64,000 bases of DNA from assembly GCA_963755825.1 (NCBI GenBank), contig CAVWLA010000001.1, forward strand, positions 1,488,001 through 1,552,000, given 5' to 3'. This document shows, piece after piece, positions 18,079-24,952 of this stretch. The notes beneath the pieces were generated by a model that made no database searches, had not been told where the DNA came from, and saw only the letters and a list, made by a program, of their open reading frames with translations. The position numbers were made by a program, and so were the translations under genes. The DNA comes from DATBQN01 sp963755825 (GTDB taxonomy: Bacteria > Acidobacteriota > Thermoanaerobaculia > Multivoradales > UBA5704). The first letter of the stretch is position 1. Each line of letters starts with the position of its first letter.

Positions 18079-18409
18079 CCTTGGCGTTGAGCTCTTCGAT
18101 CTTCTGCGTCAGGTTGCGGATCTCGTCGCGCGTCGGGACGCCGAGACGGTTGAGCGCCGAGGTCAGCTTCTCGTCGATCTTGTCGCCGACGTTCGACCAG
18201 GCGGCCTCCGCCTTGTCGCGCACCTTCTCGGTCTGGTCCTTGGTCTTCGTCTCGACGTCCTTGCCGCGCTCGACCAGGCGATCGAACACCTTGCTGCCCT
18301 CTTCCTGCGCCGCCGAGAGCGCGCCGAGGCCGGCCAGCCAGATGCGGTGGGCCGAATCGACCAGCTCGTCCTGCAGCTTCTTGGTGCCGTCCTTGGGATC
18401 GGTTTCCAT
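18041..18409 (-). CDS. Phasin family protein (granule-associated), copy 2 of operon
   Basis: 122 aa, highly charged and amphipathic. The phasin core is DELVDSAHRIWLAGLGALSAAQEEGSKVFDRLVERGK (about 13-50), followed by LNRLGVPTRDEIRNLTQKIEELNAKVEQL, a coiled-coil oligomerisation tail. Phasins coat polyhydroxyalkanoate granules, and related proteins coat other carbon inclusions. It lies 32 nt downstream of a second phasin-like gene and overlaps the patatin gene. Signal-free and cytosolic. Confidence 0.8.
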   Translation of the reverse strand: METDPKDGTKKLQDELVDSAHRIWLAGLGALSAAQEEGSKVFDRLVERGKDVETKTKDQTEKVRDKAEAAWSNVGDKIDEKLTSALNRLGVPTRDEIRNLTQKIEELNAKVEQLKPRAAPQV

Positions 18410-18441
18410 GGCGTTACCGTGCCTTTCTCATGCTGCCGGCG

Positions 18442-18888
18442 CTAGCGGCCGGCAGGTAGCGTGTGGTTGGGATGCTCCCCGCCGCCGTCGCGGGCGGCGA
18501 GGTCGTCGAGCCTGGCGTCGAGCGACGCGACGCAGGCGGTGAGGCGGTCGATCTCCTGGCGCCCCGGCACGCCGAGGCGGTCGAGCGCGCCGCGGATGCC
18601 ATCGCGGAGCCCGTCCTCCAGGCGGCGACCGGCGCCGGCGAGGCGGTCGTTGGCGCGGTCGGCCAGTCGCAGCGCCTCGCGGCGGCGGCGCTCGGCGAGC
18701 GGCTTGCCGCGCTCGGCGAGCCCATCGACCCAGCGCCGGCTCGCGGCGTCGAGGTCGGCCAGCTCGCCGGCGAGGCCGAGGCCGGCGAGCCAGACCCGGC
18801 GGCCGGCGGTCGCCAGCTCCCGGCGGAGGTCGGCGAGCCGCGGTGCGGCGTCGCCGTGCGGGAAAGTCAGCAGGTTCGAGCTCTTCAT
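18442..18888 (-). CDS. Phasin family protein, copy 1 of operon
   Basis: 148 aa. It has the same layout as its downstream neighbour but more Arg and Leu: RRVWLAGLGLAGELADLDAASRRWVDGLAERGK (about 30-62) and ALDRLGVPGRQEIDRLTACVASLDARLDDLAARDG, the phasin helix and C-terminal coiled coil. The ATG overlaps the stop of the phaR-like gene (ATGA, 18885-18888), so it is translationally coupled to the regulator. Probably a heterotypic granule-coat partner of the next phasin. Confidence 0.75.
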   Translation of the reverse strand: MKSSNLLTFPHGDAAPRLADLRRELATAGRRVWLAGLGLAGELADLDAASRRWVDGLAERGKPLAERRRREALRLADRANDRLAGAGRRLEDGLRDGIRGALDRLGVPGRQEIDRLTACVASLDARLDDLAARDGGGEHPNHTLPAGR

Positions 18889-19331
18889 GACTTCTCCCCC
18901 TCCTTCTCGTAGACGGCGACCGGCGCCGCCTCGAGCTCCGAGAGCGAGGCCTCGAGCTGCTCCAGGCGGTCGCGCAGGCCGCTCATCTCCTCGCGGGCGC
19001 GGCGCACCGGCGCCAGCCGGTCGAGCGACGCGGCGACCAGCCGGTCGACCCCCTGCGAGAGCTGCTCCTTGCCGGTCGCCACGGCCCGCTCGCCCATGCG
19101 CACCAGCTCGTGCAGCAGCTCGCTGGGGAGGAAGGACGTGCCGCGCCGGCCCTCGTCGAGGATGATCTGGGTGAGGGTCTGCGGCGTCGCGTCGCCGCCG
19201 GTCGCGTTGTCGACCACCCGCACCTCCTGGCCCTGGCGGATCCAGGCGGCGATCTCCTCGAGCGAGACGTAGCGGCTCTCCTCGGTGTCGTAGAGCTTGC
19301 GGCTCTCGTAGCGCTTGATGAGACGGATCAT
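18885..19331 (-). CDS. phaR: Polyhydroxyalkanoate synthesis regulator PhaR
   Basis: 148 aa. The N-terminal PHB-accumulation regulatory domain is unmistakable: MIRLIKRYESRKLYDTEESR, then YVSLEEIAAWIRQGQEVRVVDNATGGDATPQTLTQIILDE. PhaR is a repressor that binds DNA and also PHA granules, controlling phasin genes. A coiled coil (about 105-140) follows. The start at 19331 is preferred over an upstream in-frame ATG because it opens the conserved domain and lies 6 nt after AGGAGA; the longer version would read through the promoter. It heads the operon phaR-phasin-phasin-patatin. No PHA synthase gene is in the window. Confidence 0.88.
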   Translation of the reverse strand: MIRLIKRYESRKLYDTEESRYVSLEEIAAWIRQGQEVRVVDNATGGDATPQTLTQIILDEGRRGTSFLPSELLHELVRMGERAVATGKEQLSQGVDRLVAASLDRLAPVRRAREEMSGLRDRLEQLEASLSELEAAPVAVYEKEGEKS

Positions 19332-19379
19332 GGCGTTTCTCCTGGCGGCGAACCGACTCTGCTGCCGCCGACTGAAGAA

Positions 19380-19435
19380 AAAATACCGCACCGCGGCAAG
19401 AATGTCAACCATTCTGCGCCGCGCCGCGGCAAGAA
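19380..19435 (-). promoter_or_regulatory. Near-consensus sigma-70 promoter of the phaR operon with a duplicated putative operator
   Basis: On the minus strand TTGACA (19408-19403) and TATTTT (19385-19380) are 17 bp apart, giving a start near 19373. The 12-mer TTCTTGCCGCGG occurs twice in the same direction: at 19402-19391, filling most of the spacer, and at 19435-19424, upstream of the -35. Their spacing is 33 bp, about three helical turns. A repressor on these sites, most simply PhaR, would block RNA polymerase. Confidence 0.65.
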
Positions 19436-19478
19436 GCAGCAAGGGTCCCGGCGCCGGGGGCCAGGGGGGCCGCGGCTC

Positions 19479-19784
19479 TTACTTCGGCGCCGGCGGCACA
19501 ACGAGCCCCTCGCCGGCCTCCGGATGCTGGTGGAGGTAGCTCTTGATGAAGGGGCAGGTGGCGATGACGTGAGCGCCCATCTGGCGCGCCATCTCCAGGG
19601 TGCGGGCGACGAGCGCCTGGGCGACGCCGCGGCCGCGGAGGGCGGGGGCGACGAAGGTGTGCTTGAGGTCGAGGACGCGCTCGGCGCCGGAGCCGCTCTC
19701 GGTGTACTCGATCTTCGCCTCCTCGCCGTCGACGACGGCGTGGAACTTGTGGTGTGCGGGGTCGAGCTGAACGTCGAGATCCAT
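19479..19784 (-). CDS. GNAT-like N-acetyltransferase (YjdJ/NATD1 type)
   Basis: 101 aa, the compact acetyltransferase fold also known as GNAT_like. Visible are EYTESGSGAERVLDLKHTFV, the acetyl-CoA loop PALRGRGVAQALVARTLEMA (about 47-66), and the closing CPFIKSYLHQHPE. The acceptor is unknown. The ATG at 19784 is preceded by AAGGAG at about 7 nt. It lies 26 nt downstream of an ArsA-family ATPase gene on the same strand and is probably in that operon. A longer open frame exists upstream but is out of frame with the ATPase and not coding. Confidence 0.85.
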   Translation of the reverse strand: MDLDVQLDPAHHKFHAVVDGEEAKIEYTESGSGAERVLDLKHTFVAPALRGRGVAQALVARTLEMARQMGAHVIATCPFIKSYLHQHPEAGEGLVVPPAPK

Positions 19785-19810
19785 GCGGTCTCCTTCGGTC
19801 GTGATGAGAG

Positions 19811-20968
19811 CTAACGGCCGCCGGCGAGCCCGTCGAGCTCCGCGAGCGACCGCTCGAGGGCTTCGCCCAGCCGCGCCAGCGCCGGCAGATCGGTCGGCTC
19901 GTCGGCGAGGAGCGGCAGCGCGACGATCGGCGCGCCGGGGAGGAGCTCGGCGAGGGCGGCGAGGCCGCGGCGGTCGCGCTCGCCGAGCCAGGCGAGGAGC
20001 TCGCGGCCGTCCGGCCGGCAGGGGTCGGTCGCCGGCGGCCGCGAGGCCGGCGGCGCGGCGACGGCGATCTCCTGCGGCGCGAAACGGGGGTGCATGCGGT
20101 TCACCACGACCGGGCCGAGGTGATAGCCCGCCTGCTGCAGCCGGCGGGCGAAGAACAGGGTGTCGGGGTTGCGCTCCTCGCCGGGGCCGGCGACGAGGAC
20201 GAAGCGCGTGCGCACCGAGGCGAGGAGCGCCTCGACCGCCGTGGCGCGGGCGCGGAAGCCGGCGAAGAGGGGCGAGAAGGCCTGGAAGAACTCGGCCATG
20301 TCGCGCAGCAGATCGAGACCGACGACGTCGTCGAGGAAGCGCTCGGCGCGCCGCCCGAGGCCACCCCAGCCCGCCGTCGCCCTGAGCCGGCCGTCGGCGG
20401 CGAACCAGGGCTTGAGCGCCACGCGGAGGGCGCCGCTGTCGAGGAAGTCGACGATCCGCCGCGGCGCCTCGAGGAAGTCGAGCGCCTGGCGGGTCGGCGG
20501 CGTGTCGAGGATCACCTGGTCGTAGCGGCCGGAGTCGGCGACCTCGAACAGCCGCTCGACCGCCATGTACTCGAGGATGCCGCCGAGCGAGCCGGAGAGG
20601 TGCTGGTAGAAGCGGTTGCCGAGGATGCGCTGGCGCCCTGCGCCATCGGGCGCGTAGCGCTCGACGAGGCGGTCGAAGGTGCGGCGGGCGTCGAGGAGCG
20701 AGGCGTCGAGGCGGCCGCCGGGAGCCATGCCGCCGGCCGCGGCGTCCGCCGCGAGCGGCGAGAGGTCGACCGGCACTTCGCGCTCGCGGGCCTCCTCCCC
20801 CACCCCCAGCGCATCCTTGAGGCGGAGCGAGGGATCGAAGGTCATCACCAGCGTGCCGTGTCCCGAGCGCGCCGCGAGGACGCCGGTGGCGGCGGCGAGG
20901 GTGGTCTTGCCCACCCCGCCCGAGCCGACGAAGATGGTGAGCGGATGGCGCGGCGAGATCAGCTCCAT
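19811..20968 (-). CDS. ArsA/Get3-family ATPase (subunit lacking the signature lysine)
   Basis: 385 aa. The P-loop is GSGGVGKT (15-22) just after TIFV, with a switch I-like TFDPSLRLKDALG (about 44-56), VILDTPPTRQALDFLEAP (about 150-167) and the A-loop region VVNRMHPRFAPQ. This is the ArsA/Get3 fold, which binds cargo such as tail-anchored proteins, metalloids or small ligands in an ATP-dependent dimer. The usual deviant Walker A signature lysine (KGG) is Ser here, whereas the adjacent paralogue keeps it. The ATG overlaps the end of that paralogue by 10 nt. Pairs of ArsA-like ATPases also occur in actinobacteria, for example Rv3679/Rv3680. Confidence 0.8.
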   Translation of the reverse strand: MELISPRHPLTIFVGSGGVGKTTLAAATGVLAARSGHGTLVMTFDPSLRLKDALGVGEEAREREVPVDLSPLAADAAAGGMAPGGRLDASLLDARRTFDRLVERYAPDGAGRQRILGNRFYQHLSGSLGGILEYMAVERLFEVADSGRYDQVILDTPPTRQALDFLEAPRRIVDFLDSGALRVALKPWFAADGRLRATAGWGGLGRRAERFLDDVVGLDLLRDMAEFFQAFSPLFAGFRARATAVEALLASVRTRFVLVAGPGEERNPDTLFFARRLQQAGYHLGPVVVNRMHPRFAPQEIAVAAPPASRPPATDPCRPDGRELLAWLGERDRRGLAALAELLPGAPIVALPLLADEPTDLPALARLGEALERSLAELDGLAGGR

Positions 20969-21954
20969 GCCGCGGCCTCCACGGTGGCTCCGGCGGGCGC
21001 CGCGGCATCGCCCGCCGCCAGGCAGTGAGCGAGGGCGGCGGTCAGCGCCGGGCCGCCGTCGAGGGGGAGCTGCGGCAGGCGGAGGATGGGTGCCGGTGGC
21101 GCGGCCTCTCGCTCGCCATCCGGCTCGGGACCCTCGCCCGCCTGCCAGGCGGCCACCAGGCGGGCGAGCTCGCGCTCGTTGAGCTCGCGGCGGCGGCGCC
21201 AGAGGGCGAGCAGGGGATCGTCCGGCGAGCCGTCGGCGGCGGCCGGCGGCGCCGGCGGCACCAGACCGTTGACCACCAGGAGCTCCGGCGTGCGGCCGAG
21301 CTTGCCGGCGAGCGCCGCGCGGAGCTCCAGCGCCTCCTCGACCGGCATCTCCTCAGCCTGGGTGACGACGGCGATGCCGGCGCGCGCCGGGTCGCCGACG
21401 AGCTCGGCGAGCTCTCCCGCCATGCGCCCGAACGGCCCCTGCCGGATGACGTCGGCGACGAGCTGCGGCGCGGCGAGGAGGGTGACGCCGTGGCCGGTCG
21501 CCGGCGCGTCGAGGATGACGAGATCGAAGGCGGGGTGGCCGGCGGCACCGGCGCCGGCGGCGCGCCGGCGGAGGCGCAGGGCGTGGCCGAGGATCGCCAG
21601 CTCCTTGAGGCCCGGCGCCCCGGCGGCGAACTGCGCGTAGATCGGGCTCCGCAGCACGCGCTCGGCGAGGAACGGCACCCGCACCTGCTCGCGGACGATC
21701 TCGTCGAGCACCTGCTGCGGTTTGAGGTTCTGCACCCAGAGCCGCGGCCCGGCGGCGACGATGGCGCCGCCGGAGGGCGGCACGCCGAGCATCTGATGGA
21801 CGTTCTCGCGCGGATCGACCTCGACCACCAGCACCCGCCGCCCGAGGCGCGCCAGGGCGACGCCGAGCGCCGCCGACACCGCCGTCTTGCCGACCCCGCC
21901 CTTCCCCGTCACCACCAGCAGCTCGCGCCGCGCCAGGCGCTCCAGGACAGCCAT
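20959..21954 (-). CDS. ArsA/Get3-family ATPase (canonical subunit)
   Basis: 331 aa from the ATG at 21954, chosen because it opens the fold (MAVLERLARRELLVVTGKGG); an upstream in-frame ATG adds only a Pro/Arg-rich leader. The deviant Walker A GKGGVGKT (17-24) keeps the signature lysine. EVDPRENVHQMLG is switch I-like and VILDAPATGHGVTLLAAP is the switch II segment. It is shorter than ArsA, with one nucleotide-binding half, so it should dimerise with itself or, more likely, with the next gene product. The two genes overlap by 10 nt in one operon with the GNAT gene. The cargo cannot be told from sequence. Confidence 0.82.
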   Translation of the reverse strand: MAVLERLARRELLVVTGKGGVGKTAVSAALGVALARLGRRVLVVEVDPRENVHQMLGVPPSGGAIVAAGPRLWVQNLKPQQVLDEIVREQVRVPFLAERVLRSPIYAQFAAGAPGLKELAILGHALRLRRRAAGAGAAGHPAFDLVILDAPATGHGVTLLAAPQLVADVIRQGPFGRMAGELAELVGDPARAGIAVVTQAEEMPVEEALELRAALAGKLGRTPELLVVNGLVPPAPPAAADGSPDDPLLALWRRRRELNERELARLVAAWQAGEGPEPDGEREAAPPAPILRLPQLPLDGGPALTAALAHCLAAGDAAAPAGATVEAAAWS

Positions 21955-22067
21955 CGCGCGGCAGTCTATCCGAGGGGGTCGCGGCGCCTGGTAGGCTGAC
22001 GACGGCCAGCTGGCGAAGATCACCGTGCTTCATGCTTCTTGATGCCGGGCCAAAGGAGGAGAGAGAG

Positions 22068-22277
22068 ATGAAGATCAGCGCGCGCAATCAGCTGCAGGGA
22101 AAGGTCACCGCGGTGCGCCTGGGATCGGTGATGGCGGAGGTCACCGTCGACGTCGGCGGCGGCAACTCGCTGGTCTCGGCGATCACCCGCTCGTCGGCGG
22201 AGTCGATGGGGCTCGGCGAAGGGGTCGAGGTGGTCGTGGTCATCAAGGCGACCGAGGTGATGATCGGCCGCGAGTAA
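22068..22277 (+). CDS. mop: Molbindin-type TOBE-domain protein (Mop)
   Basis: 69 aa, a single TOBE/Mop domain starting MKISARNQLQGKV with the conserved EVTVDVGGGNSLVSAITRSS and the terminal VVVVIKATEVMIG. Mop proteins oligomerise and bind molybdate or tungstate at subunit interfaces, buffering cytosolic oxyanion. The ATG at 22068 follows AAAGGAGGAGAGAGAG, a very strong ribosome site. It heads the molybdenum cluster with modE-like, porin and modA genes. Confidence 0.92.
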   Translation: MKISARNQLQGKVTAVRLGSVMAEVTVDVGGGNSLVSAITRSSAESMGLGEGVEVVVVIKATEVMIGRE

Positions 22278-22292
22278 GGGCCTGCCGCGCGC

Positions 22293-22330
22293 GGCGCGGC
22301 GTTGTCGAGCGTCCGGCGCGACGCCGCGCC
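22293..22330 (+). terminator. GC-rich hairpin after mop
   Basis: GGCGCGGCGT (22293-22302) and ACGCCGCGCC (22321-22330) form a perfect 10-bp stem with an 18-nt loop, in the gap between mop and the modE-like gene. No T-tract follows, so termination is uncertain. It could also be a processing or attenuation structure. Confidence 0.4.
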
Positions 22331-22384
22331 GCATGGCCGTCACATCGGGGCAGTACGATCGAGGGCATCGGGAGGCCGCACGCC

Positions 22385-22759
22385 ATGGTCAGCGCCGCTC
22401 GCAAGTCCGCAGTGAACATCGTCCAGCCGCGGATCCGCGTCCTCCACGGCGACGACATCGCGCTCGGCCCGGGCAAGGCCGAGCTGCTCGCCGCCATCGA
22501 CCGCGACGGCACCATCGCCGGCGCCGCGCGGCAGCTCGGCATGTCGTACAACCGCGCCTGGACGCTCCTGCAGACGATGAACGCCTGCTTCCGCGAGCCG
22601 CTGGTGGCGACCTCGCGCGGCGGCAGCGGCCGCGGCCACGCCGCCCTCACCGCCACCGGACGGAGCGCGCTCGCGCTCTATCTCCGCATGGAGGCGGAGA
22701 GCCGCGCCGCGATCGAAGGCGCCGGCGGCGAGCTCCTCGCGCTGCTCGCCAAACCCTGA
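22385..22759 (+). CDS. ModE-type winged-helix regulator (DNA-binding domain only)
   Basis: 124 aa. The winged helix-turn-helix of ModE is recognisable: GPGKAELLAAIDRDGTIAGAARQLGMSYNRAWTLLQTMN (about 28-66), followed by the wing with LVATSRGGSGRGHAALTATG. The molybdate-binding TOBE repeats of full ModE are missing. Such short forms exist and may sense molybdate through a separate molbindin, here plausibly Mop encoded just upstream. A GGGAGG ribosome site precedes the ATG. Expected to control the porin and modA genes that follow. Confidence 0.82.
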   Translation: MVSAARKSAVNIVQPRIRVLHGDDIALGPGKAELLAAIDRDGTIAGAARQLGMSYNRAWTLLQTMNACFREPLVATSRGGSGRGHAALTATGRSALALYLRMEAESRAAIEGAGGELLALLAKP

Positions 22760-22786
22760 TGGCGCCGCGCTTGTTTCTCGATCTAC

Positions 22787-22815
22787 TTGACTGCGAATAT
22801 CGGGCTTGCTACCCT
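22787..22815 (+). promoter_or_regulatory. Promoter upstream of the porin gene
   Basis: TTGACT (22787-22792), 17-bp spacer, TACCCT (22810-22815). The -35 is good and the -10 weak, which fits an activated or repressed promoter. The likely start near 22822 leaves a short leader with GGAGG before the ATG at 22850. Confidence 0.5.
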
Positions 22816-22849
22816 TCGCCGCCGTACGAACGACGAAACGGAGGCGGTG

Positions 22850-23977
22850 ATGCGAGCCAGAATGGTTGCGGTGGGAGCGGTCGTCTGTCTGATCTTGCTG
22901 TCGTTGGCGCAGTCGGCCTCTGCGCAGGCCGATGCCGGAACGGTGAAGGCCGCCGGCAGCGAGCCGACGCTCACCTTCGGCGGCCTGATCCAGGCTCAGT
23001 TCGAGGGCGGCGACCGCGGCGACTCGCGGTGGGCCAACGGCAACGACCGCTTCCTCCTCCGCCGCGCCCGCCTGAACGGCACCGGCCGCTTCCTCGAGCA
23101 CTTCGACTTCCGGGTCGAGCTCGACCTCGCCGGCACCCTCTCCAACACCACCGGCCTGCGCGCGCAGCTCACCGACGGCTACATCAACTGGAACCAGTTC
23201 TCGGCGGCGAACATCAAAGTCGGCCAGTTCAAGACGCCGTTCGGCTTCGAGCAGCTCTACGCCGACCCCCGCCTCATCACCATGGAGCGCAGCCTGGTCA
23301 ACGACCGCCTGACGCTCAACCGTCAGCTCGGCGCCCAGGTCGCCGGCGACTTCCTCGACAAGCGGCTCACCTACGCGGTCGGCGAGTTCAACGGCAACGG
23401 CGTCAACAACAACTTCAACGACAACGAGAAGTTCACCACCGTCGGCCGGCTCACCGCCGTGCTCTGGAAGGGCGACGTCGCCGGCACCGCGGCGACCTGG
23501 ACGGTGGGCGCCAACTCCTTCCGCTCCGAGGACACCGGCCTCTCGCTGCCCGACCTCAGCCTCGACTCGACGCCGGCGACGAGCGATAAGGACAACCTCT
23601 TCACCGGCAAGCGTCACGGCGACGGCTACGACACCCAGCTCCACGCCGGCCCGCTCGACCTCTGGTTCGAATCCCTCGACACCCGCTTCGAGCCCACCAA
23701 CCGCCTGCCGAACCCCAGCTTCACCGCCTCCGGCTGGTACGGCCAGGCGTCGTGGATCTTCGCCCAGCGCTACCAGGTGGTCGGCAAGCTCGAGGCCTTC
23801 GACCCCAGCGACCACGCGTCGGGCGACGTCGTCCGCACGCAGACCTACGGCTTCAACTTCCTCATCAAGGGCAACGAGCTGAAGCTCATGGTCGACTACC
23901 TGCGCACCGACCTCGGCAGCGTCTCGCCGCTCCCCAAGCAGGAGAAGCTGCTGGCGCGCCTGCAGGTGATCTTCTAG
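22850..23977 (+). CDS. OprO/OprP-type oxyanion-selective porin
   Basis: 375 aa with a Sec signal (VAVGAVVCLILLSLAQSASAQ). The mature part is the phosphate-selective porin fold: TLTFGGLIQAQFEGG, NDRFLLRRARLNGTG, FRVELDLAG, INWNQFSAANIKVGQFKTPFG (a hallmark string) and a terminal aromatic strand ending LLARLQVIF. It forms an outer-membrane beta-barrel channel for anions. Its place between a modE-like gene and modA suggests that molybdate or tungstate, not phosphate, is the physiological solute. The ATG at 22850 follows GGAGG by 4 nt; an earlier in-frame ATG would put the promoter inside the gene. Confidence 0.85.
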   Translation: MRARMVAVGAVVCLILLSLAQSASAQADAGTVKAAGSEPTLTFGGLIQAQFEGGDRGDSRWANGNDRFLLRRARLNGTGRFLEHFDFRVELDLAGTLSNTTGLRAQLTDGYINWNQFSAANIKVGQFKTPFGFEQLYADPRLITMERSLVNDRLTLNRQLGAQVAGDFLDKRLTYAVGEFNGNGVNNNFNDNEKFTTVGRLTAVLWKGDVAGTAATWTVGANSFRSEDTGLSLPDLSLDSTPATSDKDNLFTGKRHGDGYDTQLHAGPLDLWFESLDTRFEPTNRLPNPSFTASGWYGQASWIFAQRYQVVGKLEAFDPSDHASGDVVRTQTYGFNFLIKGNELKLMVDYLRTDLGSVSPLPKQEKLLARLQVIF

Positions 23978-24015
23978 CGCTCGATCGAGCGCTTAACATC
24001 GAGGAGGACCGCGCC

Positions 24016-24795
24016 ATGACCTCGGGCCAGACCGCCGGCGCCATCGCCTTCGCCGGGCTCACCGCCGTTGCCGCCGCAGCCGGGCTCGGCAGGGCCGCCG
24101 CCGCAGACCTCCAGGTCTCCGCCGCGGCGAGCCTGACCGACGCCCTGCAGGAGATCGACGCCGCCTACGAGAAGGCCGGCGGCGACCACGTGCTGCTGAA
24201 CCTCGGCGCCTCGAGCATGCTGGCGCGGCAGATCGAGGCGGGGGCTCCCGCCGACCTCTTCTGCTCCGCCGACGAGGCGAAGATGGACGGTCTCGACAAG
24301 CACCACCTGCTCCTCGCCGGGACGCGCAAGGACCTCCTCTCGAACACCCTCGTCGTCGTCGTGCCGCTAGCCAGCCCGCTCAAGATCGCCTCGCCGGCCG
24401 ACCTCGCGGGCGCCGACGTCCGCGCCTTGGCGCTCGCCGACCCGGCGGCGGTGCCGGCGGGGATCTACGCCAAGACCTATCTACAGGGCAAGGGTCTGTG
24501 GGACAAGGTGAGCGGCCGCGTCATCCCCACCGAGGACGTGCGCGCGGCGCTCGCCGCGGTCGAGTCGCAGAACGCCCAGGCCGGCATCGTCTACAAGACC
24601 GACGCCCTCATCTCGAAGAAGGTCCGCGTCGCCTTCGAGGTGCCGCGCGCCGAGAGCCCCAAGATCGACTACCCCTGCGCCGTCGTCGCCGCCTCGAAGC
24701 ATCCGGTGGCGGCGCGCAAGCTCCTCGCCTATCTCTCTTCACCGTCGGCCGCAGCGGTCTTCGAGCGCTACGGCTTCCTGCTGACCGGGCACTAG
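24016..24795 (+). CDS. modA: Molybdate ABC transporter periplasmic-binding protein ModA
   Basis: 259 aa with a signal peptide (IAFAGLTAVAAAAGLGRAAAA). ModA motifs run in order: LQVSAAASLTDALQEI (about 33-48), LNLGASSMLARQIEAGAPADLFCSAD (about 62-90), NTLVVVVP, LALADPAAVPAGIYAKTYL and QAGIVYKTDA. It captures molybdate or tungstate in the periplasm for an ABC importer. GAGGAGG lies about 9 nt before the ATG. No modB permease or modC ATPase follows: the next gene is hemB after a strong hairpin, so the importer must be completed from elsewhere. Confidence 0.9.
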   Translation: MTSGQTAGAIAFAGLTAVAAAAGLGRAAAADLQVSAAASLTDALQEIDAAYEKAGGDHVLLNLGASSMLARQIEAGAPADLFCSADEAKMDGLDKHHLLLAGTRKDLLSNTLVVVVPLASPLKIASPADLAGADVRALALADPAAVPAGIYAKTYLQGKGLWDKVSGRVIPTEDVRAALAAVESQNAQAGIVYKTDALISKKVRVAFEVPRAESPKIDYPCAVVAASKHPVAARKLLAYLSSPSAAAVFERYGFLLTGH

Positions 24796-24816
24796 CAGGC
24801 CGTCGAGCAGTCCGCC

Positions 24817-24847
24817 GTGCGGGCACGGGGCTTTCCCCGGCCCGCAC
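24817..24847 (+). terminator. Strong two-part hairpin after modA
   Basis: GTGCGGGC (24817-24824) pairs with GCCCGCAC (24840-24847), and inside it CGGGG (24826-24830) pairs with CCCCG (24835-24839) around a CTTT loop; one A is bulged. It starts 21 nt after the modA stop. No T-tract follows, but its strength marks the end of the molybdate operon. Confidence 0.55.
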
Positions 24848-24952
24848 GCGGGCGTCGACGCGCCATCCGTCACGGCGCCAGGCGCCGGCGCCGCCTCCAG
24901 GCGGGTACAGACGTTTCGGCGACCGTCCGCCGCATGGTAAAACTTCTCCGCC

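Noticed and set aside
19785..21008. Extended reading of the GNAT gene upstream through the ArsA region
   Set aside because: The extension is Arg/Pro-rich and lies in a wrong frame over a clear ATPase gene; the short GNAT gene has its own ATG and ribosome site.
24796..24952. modB or modC fragment after modA
   Set aside because: The gap contains a hairpin and the hemB start; no permease or ATPase motif appears in any frame.
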